In this document: positions 17,745-26,117 of the stretch, piece by piece
How positions within the stretch are numbered: position 1 is the first letter of the stretch
Layout of the letters: every line of letters starts with the position of its first letter
From: Dehalococcoidia bacterium
GTDB taxonomy: Bacteria; Chloroflexota; Dehalococcoidia; Lucifugimonadales; UBA1123
Length of the DNA: 41,164 bases
Direction of reading: 5' to 3'
NCBI GenBank assembly: GCA_009838465.1
Contig: VXRN01000043.1
Location: forward strand, 1 to 41,164
Program-made: the position numbers and the translations under genes
The notes under the pieces: generated by a model
Seen by the model: the letters and a program-made list of their open reading frames with translations, nothing else
Databases searched by the model: none
Told to the model about the DNA's origin: nothing

Positions 17745-17780
17745 GGCGCGCAACATCAGGAAGTAAGGAAATAGCAGGTT

Positions 17781-18167
17781 ATGGCAAGAAGACCGAGAGC
17801 GCGACGAAGAGAGCGCAAATCCATCCCGGTGGGCAGAGCGTATATTCAGTCCACGTTCAACAACACGATAATCACAATCACCGATCCACAGGGCAACCCG
17901 ATTGCCTGGGGAAGCTCGGGAACCGTAGGGTTCCGCGGGTCCAGAAAGTCAACCGCTTTCGTGGCCCAGCGCGCCGGCGAGGACGCCGCTCGCAAGGGCA
18001 TGGAACACGGAATCCGGCAGGTGGAAGTGTACGTTCGCGGGCCGGGTTCGGGACGCGAGGCAGCCATACGCGCGCTCCAGGGCGCGGGCATCCTCGTGAC
18101 GTCTATCAAGGACGTAACCCCGATTCCGCACAACGGATGCCGACCTCCCAAGCGTCGCCGGGTGTAG
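17781..18167 (+). CDS. rpsK: 30S ribosomal protein S11
   Basis: Platform protein near the anti-Shine-Dalgarno helix. 128 residues with [34 protein letters not shown] and [17 protein letters not shown] at the end. It is followed not by rpsD but by a membrane-protein gene. Confidence 0.97.
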   Translation: MARRPRARRRERKSIPVGRAYIQSTFNNTIITITDPQGNPIAWGSSGTVGFRGSRKSTAFVAQRAGEDAARKGMEHGIRQVEVYVRGPGSGREAAIRALQGAGILVTSIKDVTPIPHNGCRPPKRRRV

Positions 18168-18192
18168 AGCGGCCCGTGATGCCGGTGATCGA

Positions 18193-19074
18193 ATGTTCGA
18201 GGAACAGAGGAGGGACAGACAGCTAATAGAACGCGGCGTGATGGACATACTGGGGGACACCTTCAGCATCTACTGGCGTCACTTCAGGAAGTTCGTCGTC
18301 CTAATGGCGGTTATCCAGATTCCGGTAGTCGTTGTCGAACTGCTTCTGAGCCTGGTCGCCCCGGACAGCGATTGGGTCCTGGTGGGTGTTAGCGTCATAG
18401 ACGCGATGGCTTCTTTGCTGGTGTACGGCGCGGTGGTATTCGCAGTTGGCCAGCACTTGTTGGCTAACGACATATCGGTGGAACGCAGCTACATACGGGT
18501 TACCTGGCGCATAGTGTCGGTGGCGATTCCCGCGCTCATAGTAGGAACGCTGTTCGCGGCGCTGGTCTGGCAGGCCATTAACATACAGGGAGTGGTTGAA
18601 CCTACGACGACGGAAACGCTGGAGACCGAGGTGGCGTTGAGCGCGTTGCTGGGGGCCGGAGTAGCAATTGCCGTCATGGTGGCTCTATTGATATTCACCA
18701 TCTACCTGGTCGCGATAATGCCCGCAATTATAGTTGAAGGATACCGTTCGACGAGCGCGTTCAGACGCGCTTCCGAACTCCTCCAGGGAAGCAAACTGCG
18801 AGTATTGGGCCACCTGCTGATATATGGCTTCGTTGTCTTGGGACTATTCTTCGCGCTGTCCATACCATCTTTCATTCTGGGGGCGGCAGTAGCGGGCGAA
18901 ACGCAATCTTTCGCTGCTTCGGCAATGGGGATAGTTCTGAACAGGATAGTCTCGATACTGATAGCGCCGGTGACTTTTATAGCGACAACTTTGCTTTACT
19001 ACGATCTTAGAATCAGAAAAGAGAATTACGATATAGAGCGCTTGTCCACGGAAATGGGATACGAGCGCGCGTAG
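18193..19074 (+). CDS. Polytopic membrane protein inserted in the alpha operon
   Basis: 293 residues with about six hydrophobic segments: around residues 36-56, 68-90, 110-131, 150-180, 210-240 and 250-275. The order is a short amphipathic N-terminus (MDILGDTFSIYWRHFRKF), membrane segments, and a charged end (LLYYDLRIRKENYDIERL). This layout and the YYDLRIRKE ending resemble the membrane domain found with glycerophosphodiester phosphodiesterases and related YciC/DUF975-like proteins; no catalytic domain is present, so function is unknown. The start ATG 18193 lacks a strong binding site; an in-frame ATG at 18241 is an alternative. It lies 25 bases after rpsK and 27 before rpsD on the same strand. 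Confidence 0.85.
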   Translation: MFEEQRRDRQLIERGVMDILGDTFSIYWRHFRKFVVLMAVIQIPVVVVELLLSLVAPDSDWVLVGVSVIDAMASLLVYGAVVFAVGQHLLANDISVERSYIRVTWRIVSVAIPALIVGTLFAALVWQAINIQGVVEPTTTETLETEVALSALLGAGVAIAVMVALLIFTIYLVAIMPAIIVEGYRSTSAFRRASELLQGSKLRVLGHLLIYGFVVLGLFFALSIPSFILGAAVAGETQSFAASAMGIVLNRIVSILIAPVTFIATTLLYYDLRIRKENYDIERLSTEMGYERA

Positions 19075-19101
19075 CAGAAGGAATAGAGACAAGGAAGGCT
19101 G

Positions 19102-19740
19102 ATGGCGAGATATAAGGACGCAGTTTGCCGGAAATGCCGGCGCATAGGCGAGAAGCTCTTTCTGAAGGGCGAACGATGCTACACCCCGCGCTGCGCCGTG
19201 GAGCGTAGAAGAAGACCGCCCGGAGATTCGACTCCCAGGCGTCGCAGGCCCTCAGACTGGGCGCTCCAGCTTCGCGAGAAACAGAAGGCACGCTTCACCT
19301 ACGGGGTGCTGGAGCGACAGTTCAGGAAGTATTTCGAGATGGCGCGCAGCCGTCCCGGCGTGACTGGCGACAACCTGCTCCAGGTGCTGGAGACGAGGCT
19401 CGACAACGTCATATACAGGCTTTCGATGGCGGACTCCAGGCAGCAGGGGAGACAGCTTGTGAACCACGGGCACTTTAACGTCAATGGGCGACGCATGGAC
19501 ATCCCGTCGTACCTGGTCGAACCCGGAGACGTGATCTCATGGAAGCGCGTCGGGTCGAACGGCGCTTCTCCGCCCCAGTTTATACAGGACCTCACGGACG
19601 GACTTCCCAAAAGGCCCGTTCCGCCCTGGCTCAGGCTCGATGTGGCGAACCTGAGCGGCGAGGTGGCCTCCCTGCCCGACATCGCGGAGATCGAAACAGG
19701 AATAGACGCCAGGCTGGTGATCGAGTTCTACTCGAAGTAA
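19102..19740 (+). CDS. rpsD: 30S ribosomal protein S4, zinc type
   Basis: 16S rRNA assembly initiator. 212 residues; an N-terminal C9-x2-C12-x13-C26-x4-C31 set matches the zinc-binding form known from Thermus. S4 RNA-binding domain: LLQVLETRLDNVIYRLSMA and GRQLVNHGHFNVNGRRMDIPSY. AAGGAAGG upstream of ATG. In other bacteria S4 autoregulates the alpha operon; I see no recognisable pseudoknot target here. Confidence 0.97.
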   Translation: MARYKDAVCRKCRRIGEKLFLKGERCYTPRCAVERRRRPPGDSTPRRRRPSDWALQLREKQKARFTYGVLERQFRKYFEMARSRPGVTGDNLLQVLETRLDNVIYRLSMADSRQQGRQLVNHGHFNVNGRRMDIPSYLVEPGDVISWKRVGSNGASPPQFIQDLTDGLPKRPVPPWLRLDVANLSGEVASLPDIAEIETGIDARLVIEFYSK

Positions 19741-19785
19741 CGTCCTTCAATCGCTGTCAGGATGTTTCGTTAAGGAGAGTGGCGG

Positions 19786-20817
19786 ATGGTCTATGACATG
19801 ACAACATTTATGCCGGAGATCCCCTATGAGGAGGAAGAGCCGGTACAGGACCCAAGCATACGGATCGAGGTGGATGAGGACAGATACGGCGAGTTCATAA
19901 TCGAGCCGCTAGAGCCCGGGTATGGGGTCACGCTCGGAAATCCGATGCGACGCATACTCTACAGCGGCCTCGAGGGGACCGCGATAACATCCGTCAAGAT
20001 AGAGGGCGTTCAGCACGAGTACGAGACCATCTCGAACGTCAAGGAACAGGTGACCGAAATTCTGCTGAACGTCAAGGCCATCCGGTTGCGGTCGGAGGTT
20101 GACAGGCCCGGCAAACTGCGCCTGGAGGTGCAGGGCGAGGGGCAGGTGAGCGCCGCCGACATCATGGCCTCCGCGGACTTCGAAGTGGTTAATCCGGACC
20201 TGCACCTGGCTACACTCGATTCCATGGACGCCAAGCTGTCGCTCGAGATGAATGTCGAGCGAGGAAAGGGCTACAAGGAAGCGTCGGAGGACGAAGGACA
20301 GTCCATAGGCGTGCTTCCCATAGATGCGATATTTACGCCCATCAGAAAGGTGAATTACACTGTGGAGCGTACTCGTGTGGGACAGCGCACCGACTACGAA
20401 CGGCTGGCCCTCCAGATATGGACGGACGGCTCGATCAGGCCTGTTGAGGCGCTCAGGAGCGCTTCCAACATCCTGGTTAACCAGTTCTTCCTGTTCACCA
20501 ATGTGACCGAGGGCGTCCAGGACAGCTCCGAAGGTATAACGATCGTTGCCAATAAGCTCCAGGCGGAGCAGTACAACATACCGATAGAGAGGCTCGACCT
20601 CAGTTCGCGCACGCTCAACTGCCTCAAGCGCGACGGCATTAACAAGGTCGGCGAAGTGCTGGACCGAAGCAAGGACGATCTGATGAACATCAGAAACTTC
20701 GGCGAAAAGTCCTACAACGAACTGTACGACAAACTGAGAGAGAACGACCTGCTGCCATCGAGCGTTGACCCGGAGGAGCAGGAAGAAGAAAAGGAAGCTG
20801 TCGCCTCCGGCGACTAG
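19786..20817 (+). CDS. rpoA: DNA-directed RNA polymerase subunit alpha
   Basis: Assembly platform of RNA polymerase. N-terminal domain (about residues 20-245) with FIIEPLEPGYGVTLGNPMRR and LEGTAITSVKIEGVQHEY; C-terminal domain (about 262-325) with IERLDLSSRTLNCLKRDGIN and LMNIRNFGEKSYNEL, the HhH region that contacts UP elements. 343 residues including an acidic tail (DPEEQEEEKEA). AAGGAGAG lies eight bases before the ATG. Confidence 0.97.
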   Translation: MVYDMTTFMPEIPYEEEEPVQDPSIRIEVDEDRYGEFIIEPLEPGYGVTLGNPMRRILYSGLEGTAITSVKIEGVQHEYETISNVKEQVTEILLNVKAIRLRSEVDRPGKLRLEVQGEGQVSAADIMASADFEVVNPDLHLATLDSMDAKLSLEMNVERGKGYKEASEDEGQSIGVLPIDAIFTPIRKVNYTVERTRVGQRTDYERLALQIWTDGSIRPVEALRSASNILVNQFFLFTNVTEGVQDSSEGITIVANKLQAEQYNIPIERLDLSSRTLNCLKRDGINKVGEVLDRSKDDLMNIRNFGEKSYNELYDKLRENDLLPSSVDPEEQEEEKEAVASGD

Positions 20818-20833
20818 CAGGAGTTGATCAAAA

Positions 20834-21184
20834 ATGAGACACCGGCTTTCGGGGAAGAAGCTGGGACGCCCCACACAGCATCGAATACTGATGCTCAGAG
20901 GTATGGCGACCAACCTGATTCTCAATGAGACGCTGAAGACTACCGAGGCGAAAGCTACCGAGGCGAGGCGCATGACCGAAAAGGTCATAACGCTTGGCAA
21001 GAAGGGATCGCTTCACCACCGCCGGCAGGCCGCCGCGCTGCTCACCGACAAGGATGCCGTGCGCAAGGTCTTCGACGAACTGGCAGAGCGATACGAGGAC
21101 CGCGAGGGCGGCTATACCCGCTCGTACAAGCTGGGCAAGAGGAAGGGCGACGCTGCGGAGATGGCGTTGGTGGAACTGGTTTAA
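20834..21184 (+). CDS. rplQ: 50S ribosomal protein L17
   Basis: 116 residues: MRHRLSGKKLGRPTQHRILM, LRGMATNLILNETLKTTEAK, and GGYTRSYKLGKRKGDAAEMA at the C-terminus are diagnostic. Follows rpoA by 16 bases, as in most bacteria. Confidence 0.97.
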   Translation: MRHRLSGKKLGRPTQHRILMLRGMATNLILNETLKTTEAKATEARRMTEKVITLGKKGSLHHRRQAAALLTDKDAVRKVFDELAERYEDREGGYTRSYKLGKRKGDAAEMALVELV

Positions 21185-21219
21185 CCCGGCGCGAGTAGCC
21201 GAAACAGGAATATACGGCG

Positions 21220-21981
21220 ATGCGCGTGGCGATGATCGTCGAATACCACGGAAAGGGATACAGCGGATTCCAATACCAGGAGAACGCTCCCACCGTACAG
21301 CAGCAGATTGAAAAAGCAATACAGTCCCTCACCGGGCAGCCGGTCAGGATAAAGGCCGCGGGCCGCACCGATGCAGGTGTTCACGCGCTTGGGCAGGTGG
21401 TGGCCTTCGACACGGGTTCGAACTATCCGCCGGACACCTTCCTGAACGCGCTGAATGCGCGGCTGCCGCAGGATATAGCGGTAAGAGAGGTGTACCGGGT
21501 GAGGCCGGACTTCGATCCGAGGCGCGACGCGATTATCCGCCTGTACCGGTACACTCTGCTCGTGTCGAAGGTCAGGTCGCCGTTGTGGAGACACAACTCC
21601 CACCAGGTGCGACCGCCTATGTCCCTTGACACGATGCGGAAAGCGGCCTCGCTGATGACGGGCACACACGACTTCGCCAACTTCGGCGGCCCGCTGGAGA
21701 TCCCCGAAGCCAGCACGGTGCGCAGGATCTACGGGATAGACTTGAGACCAGACGAGGCTTTCATACAGGTGGAGATCGAGGGAAACGCCTTCCTGCCAAG
21801 ACAGGTGAGGCGGATGGTAGGAGCGCTCGTAGATGTGGGCTCCGGAAGATTGAAATTAGAGGATATCAGAAAACAGATTTTGAGAGCGGAGGACGCTCCG
21901 GTAGCGCGCTCCCTGCCGCCGCAGGGATTGTGCCTGGTAAGCGTGAAGTACGCGGATTTTCCTCCGCGATATGAGGAATAG
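21220..21981 (+). CDS. truA: tRNA pseudouridine synthase A (positions 38-40)
   Basis: Isomerises uridines 38-40 in the tRNA anticodon arm. 253 residues; catalytic Asp51 in AAGRTDAGVHALGQV, the second-domain motif RLYRYTLL, and the C-terminal GNAFLPRQVRRMVGALVDVG. Located between rplQ and rplM, the same order as in many Gram-positive-type genomes. It begins 35 bases after rplQ. Confidence 0.96.
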   Translation: MRVAMIVEYHGKGYSGFQYQENAPTVQQQIEKAIQSLTGQPVRIKAAGRTDAGVHALGQVVAFDTGSNYPPDTFLNALNARLPQDIAVREVYRVRPDFDPRRDAIIRLYRYTLLVSKVRSPLWRHNSHQVRPPMSLDTMRKAASLMTGTHDFANFGGPLEIPEASTVRRIYGIDLRPDEAFIQVEIEGNAFLPRQVRRMVGALVDVGSGRLKLEDIRKQILRAEDAPVARSLPPQGLCLVSVKYADFPPRYEE

Positions 21982-21987
21982 ATCAAA

Positions 21988-22428
21988 ATGGTTACAAGTT
22001 CAAAGCCATACGAGACTAAGTCGTCCGACCTGAACCCGAAGTGGCACGTCGTTGACGCCGAGGGCCAGACGCTTGGAAGGCTTGCGTCGCAAATCGCAGC
22101 TATCCTGAACGGCAAGCACAACCCGCTGTACGTGCCGCATCTACTCACCGGAGACTACGTAATCGTACTCAACGCAGACAAGATACGGGTCACCGGCAAC
22201 AAGATGAGCCAGAAGATGTACTATCGGCACAGCGGTTACCATGGCGGCCTTACCGAGCGCACCATGGAGCAGGTGATGGATAGGCACCCGGACCGGGTGA
22301 TCCGCCAGGCGGTGAAGGGTATGCTGCCCAAGAATTCGCTGGGCAGGAAGATGTTGAAGCGACTGAAGATCTACACCGGAACGAGCCATCCGCACGAGGC
22401 TCAGGTATCGGCAGGGAAGGGGGCGTAA
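21988..22428 (+). CDS. rplM: 50S ribosomal protein L13
   Basis: 146 residues with KWHVVDAEGQTLGRLASQIA, GDYVIVLNADKIRVTGNK, YYRHSGYHGGL and VKGMLPKNSLGRKMLKRLKI. Six bases after truA. The stop is directly followed by the rpsI ATG, giving the usual rplM-rpsI pair. Confidence 0.97.
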   Translation: MVTSSKPYETKSSDLNPKWHVVDAEGQTLGRLASQIAAILNGKHNPLYVPHLLTGDYVIVLNADKIRVTGNKMSQKMYYRHSGYHGGLTERTMEQVMDRHPDRVIRQAVKGMLPKNSLGRKMLKRLKIYTGTSHPHEAQVSAGKGA

Positions 22429-22833
22429 ATGGTTCAGCAGAGCCAGCAGCACTACTACTACGCGATTGGAAAGCGAAAGACCTCGGTCGCCCAGGTCCGG
22501 CTCTATACCGACTCTGGCGCGAACCAGGTGAACGGCAAACCCCTGGAAGAATTCTTCCCCTGGGACTCCTGGCAGCAGCTTATTGACCAGCCCATGGACG
22601 TGACGGGAACGCACGGCCAGTTCCGCATCGTAGCCAAGATACGAGGCGGGGGAGTCGTAAGCCAGGCGGGTGCGCTGCGTCACGGAATCGCGCGGGCGCT
22701 CCAGGTCGCCGACCCCTCTCTGAGAACGCCACTCAAGAGGGCGGGCCTGCTCACCCGCGACGCCCGTGAGAAGGAGCGCAAGAAGTACGGCCTCGCCCGC
22801 GCCCGCAAGGCCAAGCAGTGGACGAAGCGCTGA
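22429..22833 (+). CDS. rpsI: 30S ribosomal protein S9
   Basis: 134 residues with YYYAIGKRKTSVAQVRLY, VRGGGVVSQAGA-like KIRGGGVVSQAGALRHGIAR and the C-terminal KKYGLARARKAKQWTKR, whose terminal KR reaches the P-site tRNA. Last gene of the plus-strand ribosomal array; it meets the minus-strand vapC end to end with an 18-base gap and no obvious terminator. Confidence 0.97.
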   Translation: MVQQSQQHYYYAIGKRKTSVAQVRLYTDSGANQVNGKPLEEFFPWDSWQQLIDQPMDVTGTHGQFRIVAKIRGGGVVSQAGALRHGIARALQVADPSLRTPLKRAGLLTRDAREKERKKYGLARARKAKQWTKR

Positions 22834-22851
22834 CTCCCCTCCGGTACAGAG

Positions 22852-23238
22852 TCAAGCTGGCCGGATGTCGGTAAGGGAGAAGTCACCACCCTTGAATAGC
22901 AGGGGTTCCTGGGAAACCTCCGCCAGCGCATGTGCAAAGCAGTCGCCGAAATTCAGTCCCGCCGGATGATTGCCCCTGCCATATCTGCGCCAGGCAAGGC
23001 GCGCCGCTTGCTCCTGCTCTAGTGTAATGGGCACGATATCTATCTCCGCTGTCTCCACGAAGTTGTCGAGTTGCCGTCCGCCCTCATAACCCATGCGGCT
23101 CTCGACGACCATAGCCGCTTCGAGGTGATTCGCCGTTGACATCCGGCGGGTCGCAGCGCTAGCTATAGCACGCTCGAAGTAATCAGCGTCAGGTTCATCG
23201 AAGAGCACTGCCAGCAGTGCAGACGTATCCAGGATCAA
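22852..23238 (-). CDS. vapC: PIN-domain toxin, VapC type
   Basis: Probable site-specific RNase of a type II toxin-antitoxin pair. 128 residues with the four acidic PIN positions: D4 (ILDTSALLA), E40 (ANHLEAAMVV), D99 (LNFGDCFAHALA) and D119 (LFKGGDFSLTDI). The layout fits the subgroup whose antitoxins carry an N-terminal PSK-like domain. It overlaps the upstream antitoxin gene by four bases (ATGA). The RNA target cannot be inferred. Confidence 0.93.
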   Translation of the reverse strand: MILDTSALLAVLFDEPDADYFERAIASAATRRMSTANHLEAAMVVESRMGYEGGRQLDNFVETAEIDIVPITLEQEQAARLAWRRYGRGNHPAGLNFGDCFAHALAEVSQEPLLFKGGDFSLTDIRPA

Positions 23239-23492
23239 TTCGGCAGTCCGTTCTCATCATAGAGAAAGTCCCCATGCTCGATAGCGGCTGGTCCGTCTTT
23301 CAGCAGGCTGCGGCAACGCTTTCGTATCGCACGAAGCTTCAGTATTCGGGCCTCGACACTGCGTTCGCGTCTCTCTCTTTCGAGACGTTCTCTGAGTGCG
23401 ACGGTAATCGCGCCAGTCATGGTTTCGCCTGTCAGTTGAGCGAGCTCTCTCGCCAAATGGTGGGTTTCTTCATTCTTGATATTGAGGCTCAC
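23235..23492 (-). CDS. vapB: VapB-type antitoxin
   Basis: 85 residues. The N-terminus MSLNIKNEETHHLARELAQL followed by TGETMTGAITVALRERLER is a ribbon-helix-helix-like DNA-binding part of the type linked to VapC (Rv0623-like). The C-terminal part (ALLKDGPAAIEHGDFLYDENGLPN region) would neutralise the toxin. Starts 18 bases after an inverted repeat that is a likely autoregulatory operator. Confidence 0.92.
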   Translation of the reverse strand: MSLNIKNEETHHLARELAQLTGETMTGAITVALRERLERERRERSVEARILKLRAIRKRCRSLLKDGPAAIEHGDFLYDENGLPN

Positions 23493-23509
23493 TGGATATC
23501 ACATCCTTC

Positions 23510-23565
23510 ATGGTAGAAGAGCGACTTGAATATCTACCATATACTCTATCGCATCCACGCGCAAA
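23510..23565 (-). promoter_or_regulatory. Candidate vapBC promoter and palindromic operator
   Basis: On the plus strand ATGGTAGA (23510-23517) and TCTACCAT (23533-23540) form a perfect 8-base inverted repeat with a 15-base spacer, so half-site centres are 23 bases apart, about two helical turns. On the minus strand a -10-like TATATG (23538-23543) overlaps the distal half-site, with TTTGCG (23560-23565) at a 16-base spacing. This is the arrangement expected for VapBC autorepression. Confidence 0.5.
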
Positions 23566-23591
23566 TCGGGAAAATGGGCATTGCGTCCGAT

Positions 23592-24491
23592 TCAGATTCG
23601 GGGCCCCGCCATGACCACAATCGCGCGCCTGTTGCCCATGAGGTCGAGCCGGGTCTCCACAATCGTAGCGTTCCGCATATACCGACGTGCGGTCACCATA
23701 GCGTCATCCATTTGCTCCGGCATCAGCTCCACGATTAAGGTCCCACCTGGGGCGAGTCTTTCGCCTGCCTGGGTCGCCAGCCTTCGGAATTGGTCCAGGC
23801 CATCAACGCCGCCGTCCAGCGCTATTGTCGGCTCGCGGCGCACCTCGACCGCGAGCGAGGCGAGCGTCTCGCTGGGTATGTAGGGTGGGTTGGACACGAT
23901 TACGTCAACCGGCCCGGCTATCGCCGTCAGCATATCCCCCTGGACGAACTCCACGCCGCTTCCTGGCAGCCTTTCCCTGTTCCGCATCGCAACTGCCAGC
24001 GCGGACGGGCTGATGTCCACTCCGATGACCCTGGCGTCATCTGCGTGTACCGATATTGCCAGCGCGACCGCGCCCGATCCCGTCCCAACATCGACGACCG
24101 TCGTCGGCTCGTGTCCCTCATACCTGCTTGTGAGATGATCCAGCGCCAACTCGACGAGAAGTTCGGTCTCCTGGCGGGGAATCAGCACGCTCTCATCAAC
24201 TTCGAGGTCGAGGCCGTAGAACTCGCGCCGACCGACTATGTAGGCCAGCGGCTCGCCATCGAGTCTTCTGTCAATAAGCTCACGAAGCCTGAGGAACTGA
24301 GAGTAAGTGAGAATGTCCTCTCCGCCGTACACCAGGGAGAGGAAGTCCGATATGGCTACTCCGAGGACATGCCTGAGGAGCACGTCAGCCTCGGCCTGCC
24401 ACTCGGATATACCGTGTACGCGGAGCTCGGAGCGGACGCTCTCCAGACTATGGCGAAGGGTGCGATGATGGTCTGGTTGGCTCCCGGTCAT
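23592..24491 (-). CDS. prmC: Peptide chain release factor N5-glutamine methyltransferase
   Basis: Methylates the Gln of the GGQ motif in release factors 1 and 2. 299 residues: N-terminal helical substrate domain (to about residue 90), the linker PLAYIVGRREFYGL, SAM-binding VVDVGTGSGAVAL (GTGSG 136-140) and the catalytic NPPY (201-204). Its substrate gene prfA lies just upstream on the same strand. A 172-base gap with a palindromic repeat separates them, so a shared transcript is likely but not close coupling. Confidence 0.96.
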   Translation of the reverse strand: MTGSQPDHHRTLRHSLESVRSELRVHGISEWQAEADVLLRHVLGVAISDFLSLVYGGEDILTYSQFLRLRELIDRRLDGEPLAYIVGRREFYGLDLEVDESVLIPRQETELLVELALDHLTSRYEGHEPTTVVDVGTGSGAVALAISVHADDARVIGVDISPSALAVAMRNRERLPGSGVEFVQGDMLTAIAGPVDVIVSNPPYIPSETLASLAVEVRREPTIALDGGVDGLDQFRRLATQAGERLAPGGTLIVELMPEQMDDAMVTARRYMRNATIVETRLDLMGNRRAIVVMAGPRI

Positions 24492-24563
24492 CAGAATAGT
24501 CCGACATGCAAACCGGGCCTTATGCCGGGCAGGTTCTTTTCATTACTCAGCGTCACTAGAGTA

Positions 24564-24628
24564 GTCCGTTCGTGGTGAGCTTGTCGAACCATGAACGGAC
24601 GGCCCTTCGACAGGCTCAGGGCGAACGA
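24564..24628. repeat. Intergenic repeat, GTTCGCCCTGAGC family, copy 2 (compound)
   Basis: GTCCGTTC (24564-24571) and GAACGGAC (24593-24600) are inverted around GTGGTGAGCTTGTCGAACCA, followed by GGCCCTTCGACAGGCTCAGG then GCGAACG. The cores match 258-299. It fills the gap between prfA and prmC. Confidence 0.65.
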
Positions 24629-24663
24629 GAGATCGAAGACGAGGCTAAAACGAATAGACCCTG

Positions 24664-25734
24664 TTATGCCTGGACGTTGGCCAGTTTCTGCGTCTGTTCT
24701 TCTTCCAGAAGCGCCTCGATTATGCCGTCTATGTCGCCGTCGAGCGACTGGGCGAGGCTGTGTACTGTCAGGCCGATTCTGTGGTCGGTGATACGGCTCT
24801 GCGGGAAGTTGTACGTCCTGACGCGCTCCGACCTGTCTCCGCTGCCGACCTGGGACCGGCGCGCGTCGGAGCGTTCGCGCTGCTGCCGCTCCATCTCCTG
24901 CGCCAGAATCCGCGAGCGCAGGACGGACATTGCCTTCTCCTTGTTCTTGAGCTGGCTGCGCTCGTCCTGGCATATCGCCACTATCCCCGTTGGCTTGTGC
25001 GTGATTCGGATAGCGGTCGCGACCTTCTGGACGTTCTGGCCGCCGTGTCCCGATGCGTGGAACACGTCTATCTGAAGGTCCTCGTTGCTGACCTCGACGT
25101 CAACCTCTTCCGCCTCGGGCAGCACCGCGACGGTCGCTGCCGACGTGTGAATCCGCCCGCTGGACTCGGTGACGGGCACGCGCTGTACCCTGTGAACACC
25201 GCTCTCGTGCTTCAGGCGCGAGTAGGCGCCCCTTCCCTTCACCTCGAAGACTATCTCCTTTACCGACCCGATTCCCGTCTCATTGAGATCTATCACCTCG
25301 GTCTTCCAGTTCCTGCGCTGGGCGTACCGGTTGTACATCCTGTACAGGTCAGCCGCGAACAGGCCAGCCTCGTCTCCGCCCGTGCCAGCGCGTATCTCAA
25401 CGATTACGTTCTTCTCGTCGTTCGGGTCTTTGGGGATGAGCGCGAGCTTCAGGGCCTGTTCGGTGCTCTCACGGCGCGTCTCCAGTTCTGCCAACTCCTC
25501 CCGCGCGAGTTCGGTCAATTCAGGGTCAGATTCTTCCCGCAGCAACATTTCGAGGTCGTTCGCCTCGGACTCGATAGCGCGCAGTTCGCGCGACAATTCC
25601 ACCACTTCCCGGAGCTGGGCCTGCTCCTTCGCGAGTTCCTGTATGCGGCTGTAGTCCACCGCGATCTCCGGGTCGGCCATCATGCGGTCCAACTCCTCGG
25701 ACCGGTCTTCCACTGCTCTCATTCGCTCAAGCAT
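24664..25734 (-). CDS. prfA: Peptide chain release factor 1
   Basis: Terminates translation at UAA and UAG. 356 residues from the ATG at 25734 ([19 protein letters not shown]). Shows [20 protein letters not shown], the codon-recognition tripeptide PVT (187-189; RF1 has P-x-T, RF2 has SPF) and the catalytic [10 protein letters not shown] (GGQ 231-233). A longer version starting at a TTG (25788) would add 18 residues without family support. The GGQ is the target of the adjacent PrmC. Confidence 0.96.
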   Translation of the reverse strand: MLERMRAVEDRSEELDRMMADPEIAVDYSRIQELAKEQAQLREVVELSRELRAIESEANDLEMLLREESDPELTELAREELAELETRRESTEQALKLALIPKDPNDEKNVIVEIRAGTGGDEAGLFAADLYRMYNRYAQRRNWKTEVIDLNETGIGSVKEIVFEVKGRGAYSRLKHESGVHRVQRVPVTESSGRIHTSAATVAVLPEAEEVDVEVSNEDLQIDVFHASGHGGQNVQKVATAIRITHKPTGIVAICQDERSQLKNKEKAMSVLRSRILAQEMERQQRERSDARRSQVGSGDRSERVRTYNFPQSRITDHRIGLTVHSLAQSLDGDIDGIIEALLEEEQTQKLANVQA

Positions 25735-25759
25735 GATTGCACTGTCTCCATACCCTGAA

Positions 25760-25788
25760 ATGGTACAGGACGCGGGGTTTGGATTCAA
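25760..25788 (-). promoter_or_regulatory. Candidate prfA promoter
   Basis: Reading the minus strand, TTGAAT (25788-25783) is followed by a 17-base spacer and TACCAT (25765-25760), about 25 bases before the prfA start. The same -10 hexamer and spacing occur in the rpsL promoter. Confidence 0.45.
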
Positions 25789-25811
25789 AGTATGTCATTC
25801 TATGCTACAAT
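25784..25811 (+). promoter_or_regulatory. Candidate divergent promoter giving a leaderless transcript
   Basis: TTCAAA (25784-25789), a 16-base spacer, then TACAAT (25806-25811); an ATG follows after six bases, so transcription would start at or near the start codon. It overlaps the -35 region of the prfA promoter on the other strand. Confidence 0.35.
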
Positions 25812-25817
25812 TACGGC

Positions 25818-25952
25818 ATGGATTCAGAACATACGTATAAGCCTTTATTTATAGTGCAGGCCGACGGACGGCAACCGAATTATTTCGTAGCTTCAACGCT
25901 GGGAAAACTCTGGGCAACGCTGGATGAAAACCGTACCAGCCCGACCCTGTGA
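25818..25952 (+). CDS. Possible small protein, 44 residues
   Basis: Starts ATG 25818, six bases after a -10-like TACAAT and without a ribosome binding site, which would suit leaderless translation. The product begins MDSEHTYKPLFIVQADG and contains NYFVASTLGKLWATLDEN. It has no membrane segment and no family I recognise. Support is only the promoter position and ordinary amino-acid composition; it may be non-coding. Confidence 0.3.
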   Translation: MDSEHTYKPLFIVQADGRQPNYFVASTLGKLWATLDENRTSPTL

Positions 25953-26117
25953 CCCTCCCTGTTAGTGCCCAGCACTTTTCTGGATATTTATAAGCCATGG
26001 TATATGTTATATCGTCCGGCGACTCTTCAAAGGCCCTGGATGATGAGTATAGTCAAATTCCCTATTCTCCGACTGCCGTGATAGACTTCCCCCGAAATCA
26101 AACCGAAGAGGTGAACG
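25953..26117. other. Upstream region of the aldolase gene
   Basis: 165 bases without a gene. AT-rich blocks (ATATTTATAAG and TATATGTTATAT around 25985-26012) could hold a promoter, but I cannot pair a good -35 with either. GAGGTG at 26108-26113 is the ribosome binding site of the next gene. Nothing else recognised. Confidence 0.4.

Noticed and set aside
22834..22851. Intrinsic terminator between rpsI and vapC
   Set aside because: Only 18 bases, with no inverted repeat or T-run.
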